Assembly: GCF_001652275.1 (NCBI RefSeq)
Contig: NZ_LVZK01000002.1
Location: forward strand, 107,131 to 171,130
Direction of reading: 5' to 3'
Length of the DNA stretch: 64,000 nucleotides
Source: Peptidiphaga gingivicola
GTDB lineage: Bacteria > Actinomycetota > Actinomycetes > Actinomycetales > Actinomycetaceae
The notes beneath the pieces are model-generated. The model searched no databases. It saw only the letters and a list, made by a program, of their open reading frames with translations, and was not told the origin of the DNA. Numbering within the stretch: the first letter of the stretch is position 1; every line of letters begins with the position of its first letter. The position numbers and the translations under genes are program-made. Positions 33,876-43,476 of the stretch are shown piece by piece.

Positions 33876-34906
33876 GGCGGGACATCGGCACCGACGACCC
33901 TCGGGTGAGGGTCCGCCCCGGCAAGGGGTCGCGGCCCCGCACCAAGATCCGCCCCGACTATTCGTCGGCCAGCACAGCGGAGGTCGTGGGCGTCGATCGC
34001 GGCCGCTACCGCCTCGTGCTCGCCGACGGCCTCGCCGTCACCGCGGTCAAGGCTCGCGAGCTGGGCCGCGGCTCCGTCGTCGTCGGCGATCGAGTGCGGG
34101 TGACGGGCGACGTTTCGGGGAAAAAAGACACCTTGGCCCGCGTCGTCTCGGTCGAGGCCCGCGCCTCCCGGCTTCTGCGCAGCACCGAGGAGGGAAACGG
34201 CCGCGAGCGCTGCATCGTCGCCAACACCCAGCAGCTCGCGATCGTCACGGCGCTGGCCGACCCGCCGCCGAAAACCGGGATGATCGACCGCTGCCTCGTC
34301 GCCGCCTACGACGCCGGGATGGAGCCGCTGCTCGTGCTGACGAAGGCGGACCTCGCCTCGCCCGACCGGCTCCTCGATTCCTACGGGGCGCTGGGCCTGC
34401 GCGTCGTCGTCGTCGACTTGGGATCCCGCAGGGACTTGGAGGCTCGCAGGCTCGAGGAGGGAGACGCCGAGGCCAGCGGGCTGGAGGCCCTCCGGAAGGC
34501 GCTCGCGGGCGTCGAAACGGTGCTGGTCGGCCATTCGGGAGTCGGAAAATCGACCCTCATCAACGCTTTGGTGCCCGACGCCGATCGGGCGACGGGAGAG
34601 GTGAACGCGGTCACCGGAAAAGGGCGGCACACGTCGACGTCGGCCGTCTCGCTCGCCCTGCCCGGCGGCGGGAGGATCATCGACACGCCGGGGGTGCGCA
34701 GCTTCGGTTTGGCCCACGTCTCGCCGCAGGATGTTCTCAGGGGATTCACCGACCTCGCCGCGATCGCCGAGAACTGCCCACGCGGTTGCGAGCACGGGTG
34801 GGATTCCCCGGAATGCGCGCTGTCCGAGCAGACGGATCTGAGGCTCATTGCCCGAACGGCCTCCTTTCGCCGGCTCTTGGCCGCCTGCACCGAGGATTGG
34901 AGCTGA
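33872..34906 (+). CDS. rsgA: Ribosome small-subunit-dependent GTPase A
   Basis: Circularly permuted GTPase that checks late 30S assembly. 344 aa: OB-fold N-terminus, LVLTKADL (G4) before GHSGVGKSTLINAL (G1) and IDTPGVRSFGL (G3), then a C-terminal zinc knuckle (NCPRGCEHGWDSPEC). ATG 33872 overlaps the aroA TGA by 4 bp, which fixes the start; the upstream open frame is a shadow of aroA. It sits in the conserved aroA-rsgA-hisN cluster. Confidence 0.95.
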   Translation: MRRDIGTDDPRVRVRPGKGSRPRTKIRPDYSSASTAEVVGVDRGRYRLVLADGLAVTAVKARELGRGSVVVGDRVRVTGDVSGKKDTLARVVSVEARASRLLRSTEEGNGRERCIVANTQQLAIVTALADPPPKTGMIDRCLVAAYDAGMEPLLVLTKADLASPDRLLDSYGALGLRVVVVDLGSRRDLEARRLEEGDAEASGLEALRKALAGVETVLVGHSGVGKSTLINALVPDADRATGEVNAVTGKGRHTSTSAVSLALPGGGRIIDTPGVRSFGLAHVSPQDVLRGFTDLAAIAENCPRGCEHGWDSPECALSEQTDLRLIARTASFRRLLAACTEDWS

Positions 34907-34908
34907 GA

Positions 34909-35778
34909 ATGTCCCTCACCCGCGTCAACGACGACCTCGCCTTCGCGAGCTCGATCATCGACCGCGTCGACTCTGTGACGCTTCGCCATTTTCAGACCGA
35001 AGATTTCTCCGCCCAAACGAAGGAGGGCCTTTCCCCCGCGACCGGCGTCGGCAGGGAGGCGGAGCGGATCATCAAGGCGATGCTCGGCCGTTCGCGCTCG
35101 CGAGACGCCATCTATGGCGAGGAACACGGCGGGATTCTCCTGCGTTCGGCCAGGCGTTGGATCATCGACCCCATCGACGGGACGAAGAACTTCGTCCGCG
35201 GGGTCCCCGTGTGGGGAACGCTTTTGGCGCTGGAAGAAGAAGGCGAGATCGTTGTGGGCATCGTCTCGGCGCCCTCGCTCGGCAGGCGGTGGTGGGCGGC
35301 TAAAGGCGTCGGCGCGTTCACGGGCAAGAGCTGGGTGGGCGCGCGCCGGCTCCTGGTCTCGGAAGTCTCCGATCTGGCGGAAGCCTCGATGTCTTACTCC
35401 TCGCTCAAGGGTTGGGCGGACCGCGGCCAGCTTCGCGCGTTTCTCCGCCTCGCCCAGCGCGTGTGGCGCTCGCGAGCCTACGGGGACTTTTGGAGCTTCA
35501 TGCTGGTCGCCGAGGGCGCCGTCGACCTGGCGTGCGAGCCGGAGCTGGAGCTGTTCGACATGGCTGCCCTCGTTCCCATCGTGACCGAGGCTGGCGGCTC
35601 CTTCACGTCGCTGCACGGCGAACCCGGCCCGTGGGGAGGCTGCGCCCTCGCCACCAACGGCGCACTCCACCCCGAAGTTCTTGAGATACTGGGGTCCATT
35701 CGCGACGAGGACGCCGTCGGCGAAGGCGCGCCGAGCCTCAGCGCGTCGGCCGCGCGAAGCCAAAGCGGGCATAATTGA
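34909..35778 (+). CDS. hisN: Histidinol-phosphatase of the inositol monophosphatase family
   Basis: 289 aa. Metal-binding motifs IYGEEHG and IIDPIDGTKNFVRGVPVWG, and the C-terminal YGDFWSFMLVAEGAVDLACEPELELFDMAAL. In actinobacteria the IMPase-like protein following aroA-rsgA is HisN, which dephosphorylates histidinol phosphate; inositol or another phosphate cannot be excluded from motifs alone. ATG 34909 lies 2 bp after the rsgA stop. About 20 residues at the C-terminus (EDAVGEGAPSLSAS) look like an extension. Confidence 0.87.
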   Translation: MSLTRVNDDLAFASSIIDRVDSVTLRHFQTEDFSAQTKEGLSPATGVGREAERIIKAMLGRSRSRDAIYGEEHGGILLRSARRWIIDPIDGTKNFVRGVPVWGTLLALEEEGEIVVGIVSAPSLGRRWWAAKGVGAFTGKSWVGARRLLVSEVSDLAEASMSYSSLKGWADRGQLRAFLRLAQRVWRSRAYGDFWSFMLVAEGAVDLACEPELELFDMAALVPIVTEAGGSFTSLHGEPGPWGGCALATNGALHPEVLEILGSIRDEDAVGEGAPSLSASAARSQSGHN

Positions 35779-35781
35779 CGC

Positions 35782-36273
35782 ATGACTGACGAGCGCGAAA
35801 TACTCACCTGGGATGAATTCGGGGAGGCGTGCCGCGACCTGGCCGGCTCCGTGTGGGATTCGGGTTTTCGCCCGGACATCATCGTGTGCGTCGCCAGGGG
35901 CGGCCTCCTTCCTGCGGGCTCCATCGGATACGCCCTGGACATCAAGAGCCTGCTCGTGCTCAACGTCGAATTCTACACGGGAATCGGAACGACGCTCCTC
36001 GATCCCCGACTGGTCGATCCCGTCCCCGACAACCACGGGATGGCGGGAAAAAGGGTGCTTATCGTCGACGACGTCGCCGATTCGGGGCGAACGCTCAAAT
36101 TCGTCCACGAGATCTGCGAACAGTACGCCTCCGAGATCAGGACGGCCGTCCTCTATGAGAAGCCCCGAACCGTCCTCAAGTGCGAATACGTCTGGAAGCG
36201 GACGGACCGCTGGATCGCCTTCCCGTGGAGCGCGCTCCCGCCGGTAAACTCCCAGAAAAACTCCGAGGCTTGA
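35782..36273 (+). CDS. Phosphoribosyltransferase
   Basis: 163 aa type I PRTase with the PRPP loop VLIVDDVADSGRTL and the early VCVARGGLLPAGSIGYAL (PP loop). It resembles the xanthine/hypoxanthine-type PRTases of actinobacteria, but the base specificity cannot be read from sequence. It starts 3 bp after hisN, so it is probably the last gene of the aroA operon. The C-terminus DRWIAFPWSAL is typical of the family. The 124 bp to sbcD show nothing clear. Confidence 0.88.
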   Translation: MTDEREILTWDEFGEACRDLAGSVWDSGFRPDIIVCVARGGLLPAGSIGYALDIKSLLVLNVEFYTGIGTTLLDPRLVDPVPDNHGMAGKRVLIVDDVADSGRTLKFVHEICEQYASEIRTAVLYEKPRTVLKCEYVWKRTDRWIAFPWSALPPVNSQKNSEA

Positions 36274-36397
36274 AAGGCGCTCCGCCGCGTGAAACGCCCG
36301 CCCGCCGCCTCTTGACGCTCCGAAGCGCGCCGTCCGGGCGGCTTCAAGGAGTCCGCCCGCCCGGAAAAGCGTCGGAGGCCCCCGATAGGTTGACTCC

Positions 36398-37606
36398 ATG
36401 CTCGTTCTGCACACGTCCGATTGGCATCTAGGCCGCAGCCTCCACCGGGCGGACCTCTCGCCCGCCTTCGAAATGTGGAGCCGCCACGTCGTCGACCTTG
36501 TCAAAGAGCGCCGGATCGACGCCGTCCTCATTTCGGGCGACGTTTACGATCGAGCCGTGCCGCCTACGTCGGCCGTTGAACTATTCGACCGAACACTGGC
36601 GGAGCTCGCTGAGCTGACGACGGTCGTCCTCACCTCCGGAAACCACGATTCGCCTCAGCGTTTGGGCTTCGGGTCCTCGCTTATGCGCCCGAACGTCCAT
36701 ATCCGCACAGACGCCCGCCGATGCGGGAGGCCCGTCGAAATCGTCGGAAGGGACGGCAACCGAGTTTTCGTCTACCCCATTCCGTATCTCGACCCCGACG
36801 TCGAGCGGCTGCGATTGGCGCCTTCCGATCCGACGTCGGGCGACGACGGAGCCGCCGAGCCTCTCGGCCGGTCTCACGAAGCCGTCCTCGCCGCGGCTCT
36901 CAAGCTCGTCTCAGCCGACGTCCGCTCGCGCCCGCAGGACGCCGGGGCGTTCATAGTCATGGCCCACGCTTTCATTTCCGGAGGGAAGCCTGCCGACTCC
37001 GAGCGCGACATTTCCGTCGGGGGAGTCGACAGCGCCCCGTCGGGGCTTTTCAGGCTCGGCGAGGACGGTCCGGGCCCGCTTTCCTACGTGGCGCTCGGCC
37101 ACCTGCACTCGCCGCAGCGGGTGGGAAGGCCGGGCGATCCCCTTATGCGCTACTCCGGATCGCCCGTGGCGTTCTCTTTTTCCGAAACCGCGCCCAAGAG
37201 CTCGATCCTGCTCCACATTGACGGCAAGCGGGTCGAAACCGAGATCGTTCCCGCCCCTGTGTGGCGCGAGGTTCGCACATTGGCCGGCGGCTTCGAGGAC
37301 CTTTTGGCCCAAGCCCCGCACGAGCCGGCCGACGCCTTCTTCCGAATCGTCATCACGGATCCGAGCAGGCCTGCGAACATGGCCGCCCGGATCTACGGCG
37401 CCTTTGACAACGTCCTCGAGCTCCGCCACACGCCCGAGGGAGGCCTTCGCTCGCACGAGCGAGCCGATTCCATTGCCGCGATGGCGCCCCTCGACATCCT
37501 TTCCTCCTTTATGGCCGCCGCGGGCAACCGAGACCTGACCGGCGAGGAACGCGCGATCCTCGCGGAGGCGTGGGAAGCCGCCCGTCTGGACGGGAAACGG
37601 AGATGA
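36398..37606 (+). CDS. sbcD: Exonuclease SbcCD, nuclease subunit D
   Basis: Mre11-like Mn-dependent nuclease subunit processing hairpins and blocked DNA ends with SbcC. 402 aa starting MLVLHTSDWHLGRSL (metal motif I), ISGDVYDRAVPP (motif II), TSGNHDSPQRL (motif III), VMAHAFISGG and YVALGHLHSPQ (later His ligands). The C-terminal capping domain is present. It lies 55 bp before sbcC, the standard pair. No strong ribosome binding site was noted before ATG 36398. Confidence 0.95.
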   Translation: MLVLHTSDWHLGRSLHRADLSPAFEMWSRHVVDLVKERRIDAVLISGDVYDRAVPPTSAVELFDRTLAELAELTTVVLTSGNHDSPQRLGFGSSLMRPNVHIRTDARRCGRPVEIVGRDGNRVFVYPIPYLDPDVERLRLAPSDPTSGDDGAAEPLGRSHEAVLAAALKLVSADVRSRPQDAGAFIVMAHAFISGGKPADSERDISVGGVDSAPSGLFRLGEDGPGPLSYVALGHLHSPQRVGRPGDPLMRYSGSPVAFSFSETAPKSSILLHIDGKRVETEIVPAPVWREVRTLAGGFEDLLAQAPHEPADAFFRIVITDPSRPANMAARIYGAFDNVLELRHTPEGGLRSHERADSIAAMAPLDILSSFMAAAGNRDLTGEERAILAEAWEAARLDGKRR

Positions 37607-37661
37607 AAGGCACTCCCGTGAACGGAGACAAAGAGCGAGCCCCCATGAAAGGAGCGAGGCG

Positions 37662-40600
37662 ATGAGGCTTAGGCGACTGACCGTCTCGGGCATCGGCCCT
37701 TTTGCGGACACGTTTTCCATCGACTTCGACGCCCTCACAGCGGGAGGGCTGTTCTTGCTCGAGGGGCCCACGGGCTCGGGAAAGTCGACGATCATCGACG
37801 CCGTCGTGTGGGCGCTCTACGGCGGCGTCGCCGGAGGGAGGGATTCGACGGACGCCAGGATGCGTTCGACGCACGCCAGCCCCTCTCGCGAGTCCTTCGT
37901 CGATCTCGTCTTCTCCGTCGAGGCGGGAACCTTCCGCGTCCGCCGCACTCCCCAATGGACCAAGGCCGGAAACAAGAATCCGACGAACGCGTCGGCCAAG
38001 CTGTGGCGGCTCTCCGAAAGCGCCGTGGAGGCTCAACAGTTCGACGCGTGCGAGATCCTGGAGGCCAAGCCCGCGGGAACCGGCGCTGAGATCGCACGCC
38101 TCGTGGGGCTCAGCCGGGAACAGTTCCTCCAAACGATCGTGCTCCCCCAGGGGAAGTTCGCCGACTTCCTCACGTTGGACTCGACCAAGCGCACCGCCTT
38201 GCTGGAGCAGGTCTTCGACACGTCCGCCTACAGGCGGGTCGCCGAACTGCTCAAGGAAAGGGCCGCGGCGGCGCAGTCAAAAGTCGATTCGGCCCGCGGG
38301 GAATGGGCGTCGTCCGTCGAAGGCCTGGCAACGGCCCTCAGGCTCGAAGGCGAAGCGAAGGCCGAGCTGGCGGAAGCCGCAGACGCGGCCGGGGACCCGG
38401 CAGACGCGGTCCGGACGACGGCGCTCGCCGCAGCCGCCGTGCTCCGAGCAGAAGAAGAAAGCGAGTCAGCCGAAGAAGAGTCCGCGCTCGCGGCAAAGCG
38501 AGCCCGCGAGCGAGCCGTTGCGGCTCAAGAGGCGGCCGACCTCGCCTCCCGCCTCCAGAAACGCTCGCGGCTTCTGGCCTGCCGGGACCGCTTGCGCGCG
38601 GAAGAGCCCGAGATCGACAAGCTCGACGAATCCCTCGCGGCCCACGCCCTCGCCGCCGGCGTCGCCTCTTTCCTCGCGGCCTTCGACAGAGCAAAAGCCG
38701 AGCTCGGCCAGGCCGAGCGGCGCTTTGCGCTCCTCGACGCCTCGGATCGTTCGCCGCACGACGTCGACGCGGCGACACTGGAGTCGCAGACCGCGCTCCT
38801 TGAAACCATGACCTCCCTCACCGGCCGCCTTACTGAGCTGGCTGCCGTGGAAAAGGAACTCGCAGCCTCGCGACGCGAGCGGACCGCCGCGCGCGAGGTC
38901 CTTCGGCGCGCACAGGAGAAAGTCGCGGCGGCGCGGGCGCAGGCATCAGCGCTCCCGCAGGCGATCCTTCGGGTCGAGGAGAGGCTGGCCGCCGAAGAAG
39001 CGGAGGCGTCGCGCGTCGAGAGCATGGAATTGGAAGCCGCGTCGCTCGCAAAGGCGGCGGCGCGCTTCGCCGATCTGGACCGCGCGCGCTCCGCGTCGAA
39101 GGAGGCGAATGCGGCCGTCGCCAAGGCGGCCGCGGCGTTCGAGGAGGCCCGCCTGCTGCGCGACGAACAGACGCTCGCGTGGACCGCTTCGATGTCGGCG
39201 ATCATCGCGGGCGGGCTTTCCGAGGGCGAGGCCTGCCCGGTCTGCGGTTCGACCGAGCATCCCGCTCCCGCGCCGCCTTCGAACGTCAAGGCGACCCGGG
39301 AAGACGTCGAGGACGCGGAGAAGGGCGCAGCAGCAGCCCGGGGGCTGCTCGCCGAGACCGAAAAACACGCTGTGCGGGCCCAGGCCGAGGTTGCGTCCGC
39401 CGAGGCGGATTTGAAGGGCCTCACGCGAGAGTCCGTCGCCTCCGCGCTCGAACGGACCCGCTCCGAGCTCGCGTCGGCCCGTCGCGCGCAGCGCAAAGCC
39501 GCGGCAAGCCAAGTCGAGCTGAGAGACCTGCGAGAGCGCTCCGAGGCTGCAGGATCATCCCTTTCCGCCGCCCAAAGCGAACAGGCGGCAGCCGAAGCCA
39601 GAATCGCGGGCCTAGATGCGGCCGTCGAACGGGCGCAGGCCAGAATCGTCCCCGAATTGGCGGGTTACGAAACGATATCCGAAAGGCTGAAAGCCCATGT
39701 CGAGCGGGCGAACGCGCAGCGCCGCCTGGTCGAGGCCGTGCGGGAACTGCTCGGCGCACGCGGGCAGCTTGACGCGCGGGAGGGCGAGTTATCCGCAGCC
39801 TTGTCGGAGGCGGGATTCGCGGATGCGACGGCCGCGCGCGAGGCATTCATGCCCCGCGAGGCCGCCGAAGCCGCAAGAACGCGGGTAGCTGAGCACCGAC
39901 AGGCCTCCCACGACGTCGCCCGCGACCTCGCCGCGCCTGAAATCGCCGAGCTGACGGGAGACGAGGCGCCCGACGTCGAAGGAACCGCCCGCCTCGCCGA
40001 AGAAGCCGCCGAAACCTCCAGAGCCGCCCAGAGGCGGGCCGCGGTGGCGAACGAGCGCAGCCTAGGAGCACGCGCCCAGCTCGGCGTCGTCTCCGAAAGG
40101 GAGGAGGCGTGGGCCCGGCTGCAGAGCTCGGCGGGGCCCGTTTTGCGCCTGGCCAATCTCGCCAACGCGGGAAGCGATTCGATCACGAAGATTCCGCTCG
40201 CGACCTTCGTCGTGCGCCATAGGTTCGAGCAGATCCTCGACCGCGCCAACGAACGGCTCGCCGACATTTCCCTCGGCAGATACCAACTCGCCCGCAGCGA
40301 CGAAAAGGAACGCGGCTCGCGCGAGATTAAAACCGGTCTCTCCGTGACGGTCATCGACCGCGACGGAGAGGCCGACGGCGCCGCCAAACGGTCTCCCCGC
40401 AGCCTCTCGGGAGGCGAGACTTTCTACGTCTCGCTTGCCCTCGCGCTCGCCCTCGCCGACGTCGTCCGCGCCGAGAATGGCGGAATAGCGCTGGAAACCC
40501 TGCTCATCGACGAGGGGTTCGGCTCCCTTGACGAAGACACCCTCGGGCTCGTGATGTCGACGCTCACGGGCCTGGCAAGGGACGGACGGGCAGTCGGCCT

Positions 40601-40697
40601 GGTCAGCCACGTCGCCGAGATGAAAAAGATGATCGCCGAACGCGTGACGGTCAGGCCCCTGGGCGACGGTTCGTCGCGCGTGGAGATCCGCTGTTAA
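37662..40697 (+). CDS. sbcC: Exonuclease SbcCD, ATPase subunit C
   Basis: Rad50/SMC-like ATPase, 1011 aa. Walker A GPTGSGKSTIIDAVVWALYG at about 43, Q-loop QTIVLPQGKFADFL, long Ala/Glu/Arg coiled-coil arms on both sides of the zinc hook CPVCGSTEHP (about 526), and the C-terminal ABC signature RSLSGGETFYVSLALALALADV with Walker B TLLIDEGFGSLDEDT. Partner of sbcD just upstream. A GAGCGAGGCG-type purine stretch precedes ATG 37662. Confidence 0.95.
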   Translation: MRLRRLTVSGIGPFADTFSIDFDALTAGGLFLLEGPTGSGKSTIIDAVVWALYGGVAGGRDSTDARMRSTHASPSRESFVDLVFSVEAGTFRVRRTPQWTKAGNKNPTNASAKLWRLSESAVEAQQFDACEILEAKPAGTGAEIARLVGLSREQFLQTIVLPQGKFADFLTLDSTKRTALLEQVFDTSAYRRVAELLKERAAAAQSKVDSARGEWASSVEGLATALRLEGEAKAELAEAADAAGDPADAVRTTALAAAAVLRAEEESESAEEESALAAKRARERAVAAQEAADLASRLQKRSRLLACRDRLRAEEPEIDKLDESLAAHALAAGVASFLAAFDRAKAELGQAERRFALLDASDRSPHDVDAATLESQTALLETMTSLTGRLTELAAVEKELAASRRERTAAREVLRRAQEKVAAARAQASALPQAILRVEERLAAEEAEASRVESMELEAASLAKAAARFADLDRARSASKEANAAVAKAAAAFEEARLLRDEQTLAWTASMSAIIAGGLSEGEACPVCGSTEHPAPAPPSNVKATREDVEDAEKGAAAARGLLAETEKHAVRAQAEVASAEADLKGLTRESVASALERTRSELASARRAQRKAAASQVELRDLRERSEAAGSSLSAAQSEQAAAEARIAGLDAAVERAQARIVPELAGYETISERLKAHVERANAQRRLVEAVRELLGARGQLDAREGELSAALSEAGFADATAAREAFMPREAAEAARTRVAEHRQASHDVARDLAAPEIAELTGDEAPDVEGTARLAEEAAETSRAAQRRAAVANERSLGARAQLGVVSEREEAWARLQSSAGPVLRLANLANAGSDSITKIPLATFVVRHRFEQILDRANERLADISLGRYQLARSDEKERGSREIKTGLSVTVIDRDGEADGAAKRSPRSLSGGETFYVSLALALALADVVRAENGGIALETLLIDEGFGSLDEDTLGLVMSTLTGLARDGRAVGLVSHVAEMKKMIAERVTVRPLGDGSSRVEIRC

Positions 40698-41080
40698 GTG
40701 TCCATTGTCACTGCAGGCACGGGGGTACGCGCCGCCCGCCACTGGTCGAGCTGGAATCCGGTTAATTGTCACTGCGGGCACGGGGGCGCGTCTGCAGGCG
40801 GGCGCGCGGCGGGCAATCGGAGCACACGCGGAAAAGCCGCCCGCCTCTCTCGCCCGGCGAAATGCGCAAAGTCGCGTTTCCCCGGGCAAACCGCCCTTCA
40901 TCGGGTCCGCCGCCCGGCGTCGCCGCCGAGCGGCGGACCCGGGGCGACGTCTTCGCGCCCTGTCCGCATGTCCGCTCCCCCGGGAGAATTCTGCCTTTCG
41001 TTCAATCCTGCCCCTTTCCCAATTCGCCCACGAGTACTAATGTAGAAACGTACATAACAACTACCTGGGAAGAACAAGTT
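40698..41080. promoter_or_regulatory. 383-bp spacer before the levanase: direct repeat and possible operator
   Basis: ATTGTCACTGCAGGCACGGGG at about 40704 recurs with one change at about 40766, a 62-bp spaced direct repeat just after sbcC. Closer to the levanase an inverted repeat ATGTA-(6 nt)-TACAT occupies 41040-41055, 26 bp before the GTG start, in an AT-richer stretch, so it could be an operator for a sugar-responsive repressor. No gene was seen here. Confidence 0.45.
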
Positions 41081-43294
41081 GTGAAATCTTTTAAAAAAGA
41101 GCCGCGCGCCGCCTTGTCGCTCGCGGCCGCCTTCTTGCTTCCATTCACGAGCGCAGGATGTTTTTCGAGCGAGGGCGCTTCCCGTCCCGCCTCCGCAGCA
41201 TCGTCTTCCCGGGCACAGACCGGCCAAACCGACGGGTCCTCCAACCGGTCGAGCTCAACGCCGTCGGCGGGGGCTTCCGCCTCGCCCAACCCGGAGGCCG
41301 CGAGCGCTCAGACTCCCGCAAACTCCACCGCGGTCTCCCCTCCAGTTGACGCAAACGACCCGTGGCGCCCCCTCACCCACTACACGCCCAAGGGCAACTG
41401 GATGAACGATCCCAACGGACTCGTCTACCACAAGGGCGAGTACCACCTTTTCTACCAGTACAATCCGAAGGGATCGGACTGGGGAAACATGTCGTGGGGG
41501 CACGCCGTCTCCAGCGACCTCGTGCATTGGAAAGAACTAGGAGTCGCCATACCCGGGACCGACCAGTACGGCGTCTTCTCTGGCTCCGCCGTCGTCGACG
41601 CCCGCAACACGTCGGGATTCGGGACCGCAGACAATCCCCCCATGGTCGCGATTTGGACGCGCAACGACAATGCGAGCGGCATCCAATCGCAATCGCTGGC
41701 CTATTCCACGGACAACGGCCGAACATGGACCCTTCACAACGGCGGGGCGCCCGTCTTGGACGTCAAATCGAAGAGCTTCCGAGACCCCAAAGTCTTCTGG
41801 GACGAAAAGACGAAGCGCTGGACGATGGTCTTGGTCAAGGCCGACGAACACAAAGTCTCTTTCTATTCCTCGCCCAACCTGAAGGACTGGAAGTTTGAGT
41901 CCGATTTCGGGCCGGTCGGAGACGTCTCTTCCGTTTGGGAGTGCCCCGACCTCTTCCCCATGAAGGTCGAGGGCGAAAGCGGCAAGACCCGATGGGTTCT
42001 CACGGTCAACACGTCCCCTTCCGCTCAGTACTTCGTCGGCGACTGGGACGGCAAGACGTTCAAAGCCGATTCCTCCCGAACCTACACGGGCAAGGAGGGC
42101 AAGACTCTGGCGGACTTCGAAGACGACGCGTACGGCTCGTGGACGACGTCGGGCTCCGCCTTCGGGAACGGGCCGTCGCATGCCACCGGCAGGGACATTT
42201 CCGGGTACGTCGGCTCAGGCTACGTCAACAGCTACGGATCGGGCGATTCCGACACGGGAACTTTGACGTCGCCCGAATTCACGATCAACGCCAATCGCCT
42301 CAACATGCTCATCGGCGGCGGAAGCCACCCCTACAGTTCGGTGGAAGGATCCCAGCACACGTCGGTCAACGTCGTCGTCGAGGGCAAGGTGGTCGCCACC
42401 GCGACGGGCAACGACAGCGCAAAGATGTTCTGGCAGAGCCTCGATCTGAAGAAGTGGCGGGGAAAGAAAGCCCGTGTCGTCATAGAGGACAAGAACACCT
42501 CGAGTCACTGGGGTCACATCACGGTCGACCAGATCGTGCTCTCCGACACGCCCGCGTTCAACGAGTCCGTGCCGAAAGTCGACTACGGCCACGATTACTA
42601 CGCTTCTGTCACGTGGGAAGGCGCCCCCGACGGCAAACGCTACGCCGTCGGCTGGATGTCGAATTGGACGTATGCGAAGGAAGTTCCCACGAAAACGTGG
42701 CGCTCCGCGATGAGCACCGTGCGCGAGCTCAAGCTCCGCAAGGCAAACGGCAAAGAGCGCCTCGTGTTCTCCCCAGTTTCGTCCCTCAATTCGCTGCGAA
42801 CCGGAGGCGAATTCAAGAAGTCCGACGTGACGATCGAGCAGGGCACGACGCCGCTTGACGCTGCAGCCTCGGGCAAATCCCTCGACATCTCGTTGACCCT
42901 GGATCCCCTCAAAGCGAAGGAGAGCGGAATCTCCGTTCTGGCAGACGCCACACAAGACGCCCGCGGCAAAACGCAGGGAACGAGAATCGGCTACGACGCC
43001 GCGAAGCAGCAGATTTTCGTCGATCGGTCGAACTCCGGCGAGGTCGGATTCTCTCCCGCCTTCCCGGGGCGGAGCGTCGCGGATTTCAAACCCGGGAAGG
43101 ACGGCCTCGTCCATTTGCGGGTGATCGTCGACTCCTCGTCCGTCGAGGTATTCGCCGACGACGGCAAGCTGGCCCTCACCGAAACGGTCTACCCCGCTGC
43201 AGGCGCGGACAAGGTGTCGCTTTTCGCCGCGGGAGGCGAAGCCAAAGCCCGCAGTCTCAGCGTCTGGCACTTGGGGTCTTACCGCCAAGGGTAA
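41081..43294 (+). CDS. Secreted GH32 lipoprotein (levanase/fructanase)
   Basis: 737 aa from GTG 41081 (VKSFKKEPRAALS). A lipoprotein signal peptide ends at LPFTSAGC (Cys about 29), followed by a Ser/Ala/Pro-rich linker to about 95. The GH32 five-blade propeller has all three acids: WMNDPNG (nucleophile Asp about 110), FRDPKVFW (stabiliser about 237) and WECPDLF (acid/base Glu about 286). An inserted beta-domain (about 345-490, DFEDDAYGSWTTSGSAFG; SPEFTINANRLNMLIGGG) is typical of exo-levanases, and a C-terminal beta-sandwich closes it (VRVIVDSSSVEVF-like). It should release fructose from levan, inulin or sucrose at the cell surface. No transporter is adjacent. An alternative upstream start lacks a signal peptide. 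Confidence 0.92.
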   Translation: MKSFKKEPRAALSLAAAFLLPFTSAGCFSSEGASRPASAASSSRAQTGQTDGSSNRSSSTPSAGASASPNPEAASAQTPANSTAVSPPVDANDPWRPLTHYTPKGNWMNDPNGLVYHKGEYHLFYQYNPKGSDWGNMSWGHAVSSDLVHWKELGVAIPGTDQYGVFSGSAVVDARNTSGFGTADNPPMVAIWTRNDNASGIQSQSLAYSTDNGRTWTLHNGGAPVLDVKSKSFRDPKVFWDEKTKRWTMVLVKADEHKVSFYSSPNLKDWKFESDFGPVGDVSSVWECPDLFPMKVEGESGKTRWVLTVNTSPSAQYFVGDWDGKTFKADSSRTYTGKEGKTLADFEDDAYGSWTTSGSAFGNGPSHATGRDISGYVGSGYVNSYGSGDSDTGTLTSPEFTINANRLNMLIGGGSHPYSSVEGSQHTSVNVVVEGKVVATATGNDSAKMFWQSLDLKKWRGKKARVVIEDKNTSSHWGHITVDQIVLSDTPAFNESVPKVDYGHDYYASVTWEGAPDGKRYAVGWMSNWTYAKEVPTKTWRSAMSTVRELKLRKANGKERLVFSPVSSLNSLRTGGEFKKSDVTIEQGTTPLDAAASGKSLDISLTLDPLKAKESGISVLADATQDARGKTQGTRIGYDAAKQQIFVDRSNSGEVGFSPAFPGRSVADFKPGKDGLVHLRVIVDSSSVEVFADDGKLALTETVYPAAGADKVSLFAAGGEAKARSLSVWHLGSYRQG

Positions 43295-43295
43295 G

Positions 43296-43315
43296 GCGCT
43301 CAATATCCTGAGCGC
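43296..43315 (+). terminator. Hairpin just after the levanase gene
   Basis: GCGCTCA (43296-43302) and TGAGCGC (43309-43315) pair perfectly with a 6-nt loop, 1 bp after the levanase stop codon. No T-run follows, so terminator strength is doubtful; it also lies between convergent genes. Confidence 0.4.
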
Positions 43316-43476
43316 AGCTGAATCGATGTTCCGGAACACAAGCGATTCCAGCGTGTCAGGCCTAAGCAGCTTGACGCCGCGCCCGCCAAGCAGGCCGCCG
43401 AACGTCTCGTTCTGAAGCGGCGCGCCTTGTCGGCGGCTTGGTTGTCGGATTTGGGCCTACGTCCAGCCGATTCGAT

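Noticed and set aside
34381..36531. 716-codon minus-strand frame over hisN and the phosphoribosyltransferase
   Set aside because: Antisense shadow of three clearly conserved genes; its translation shows no family pattern.
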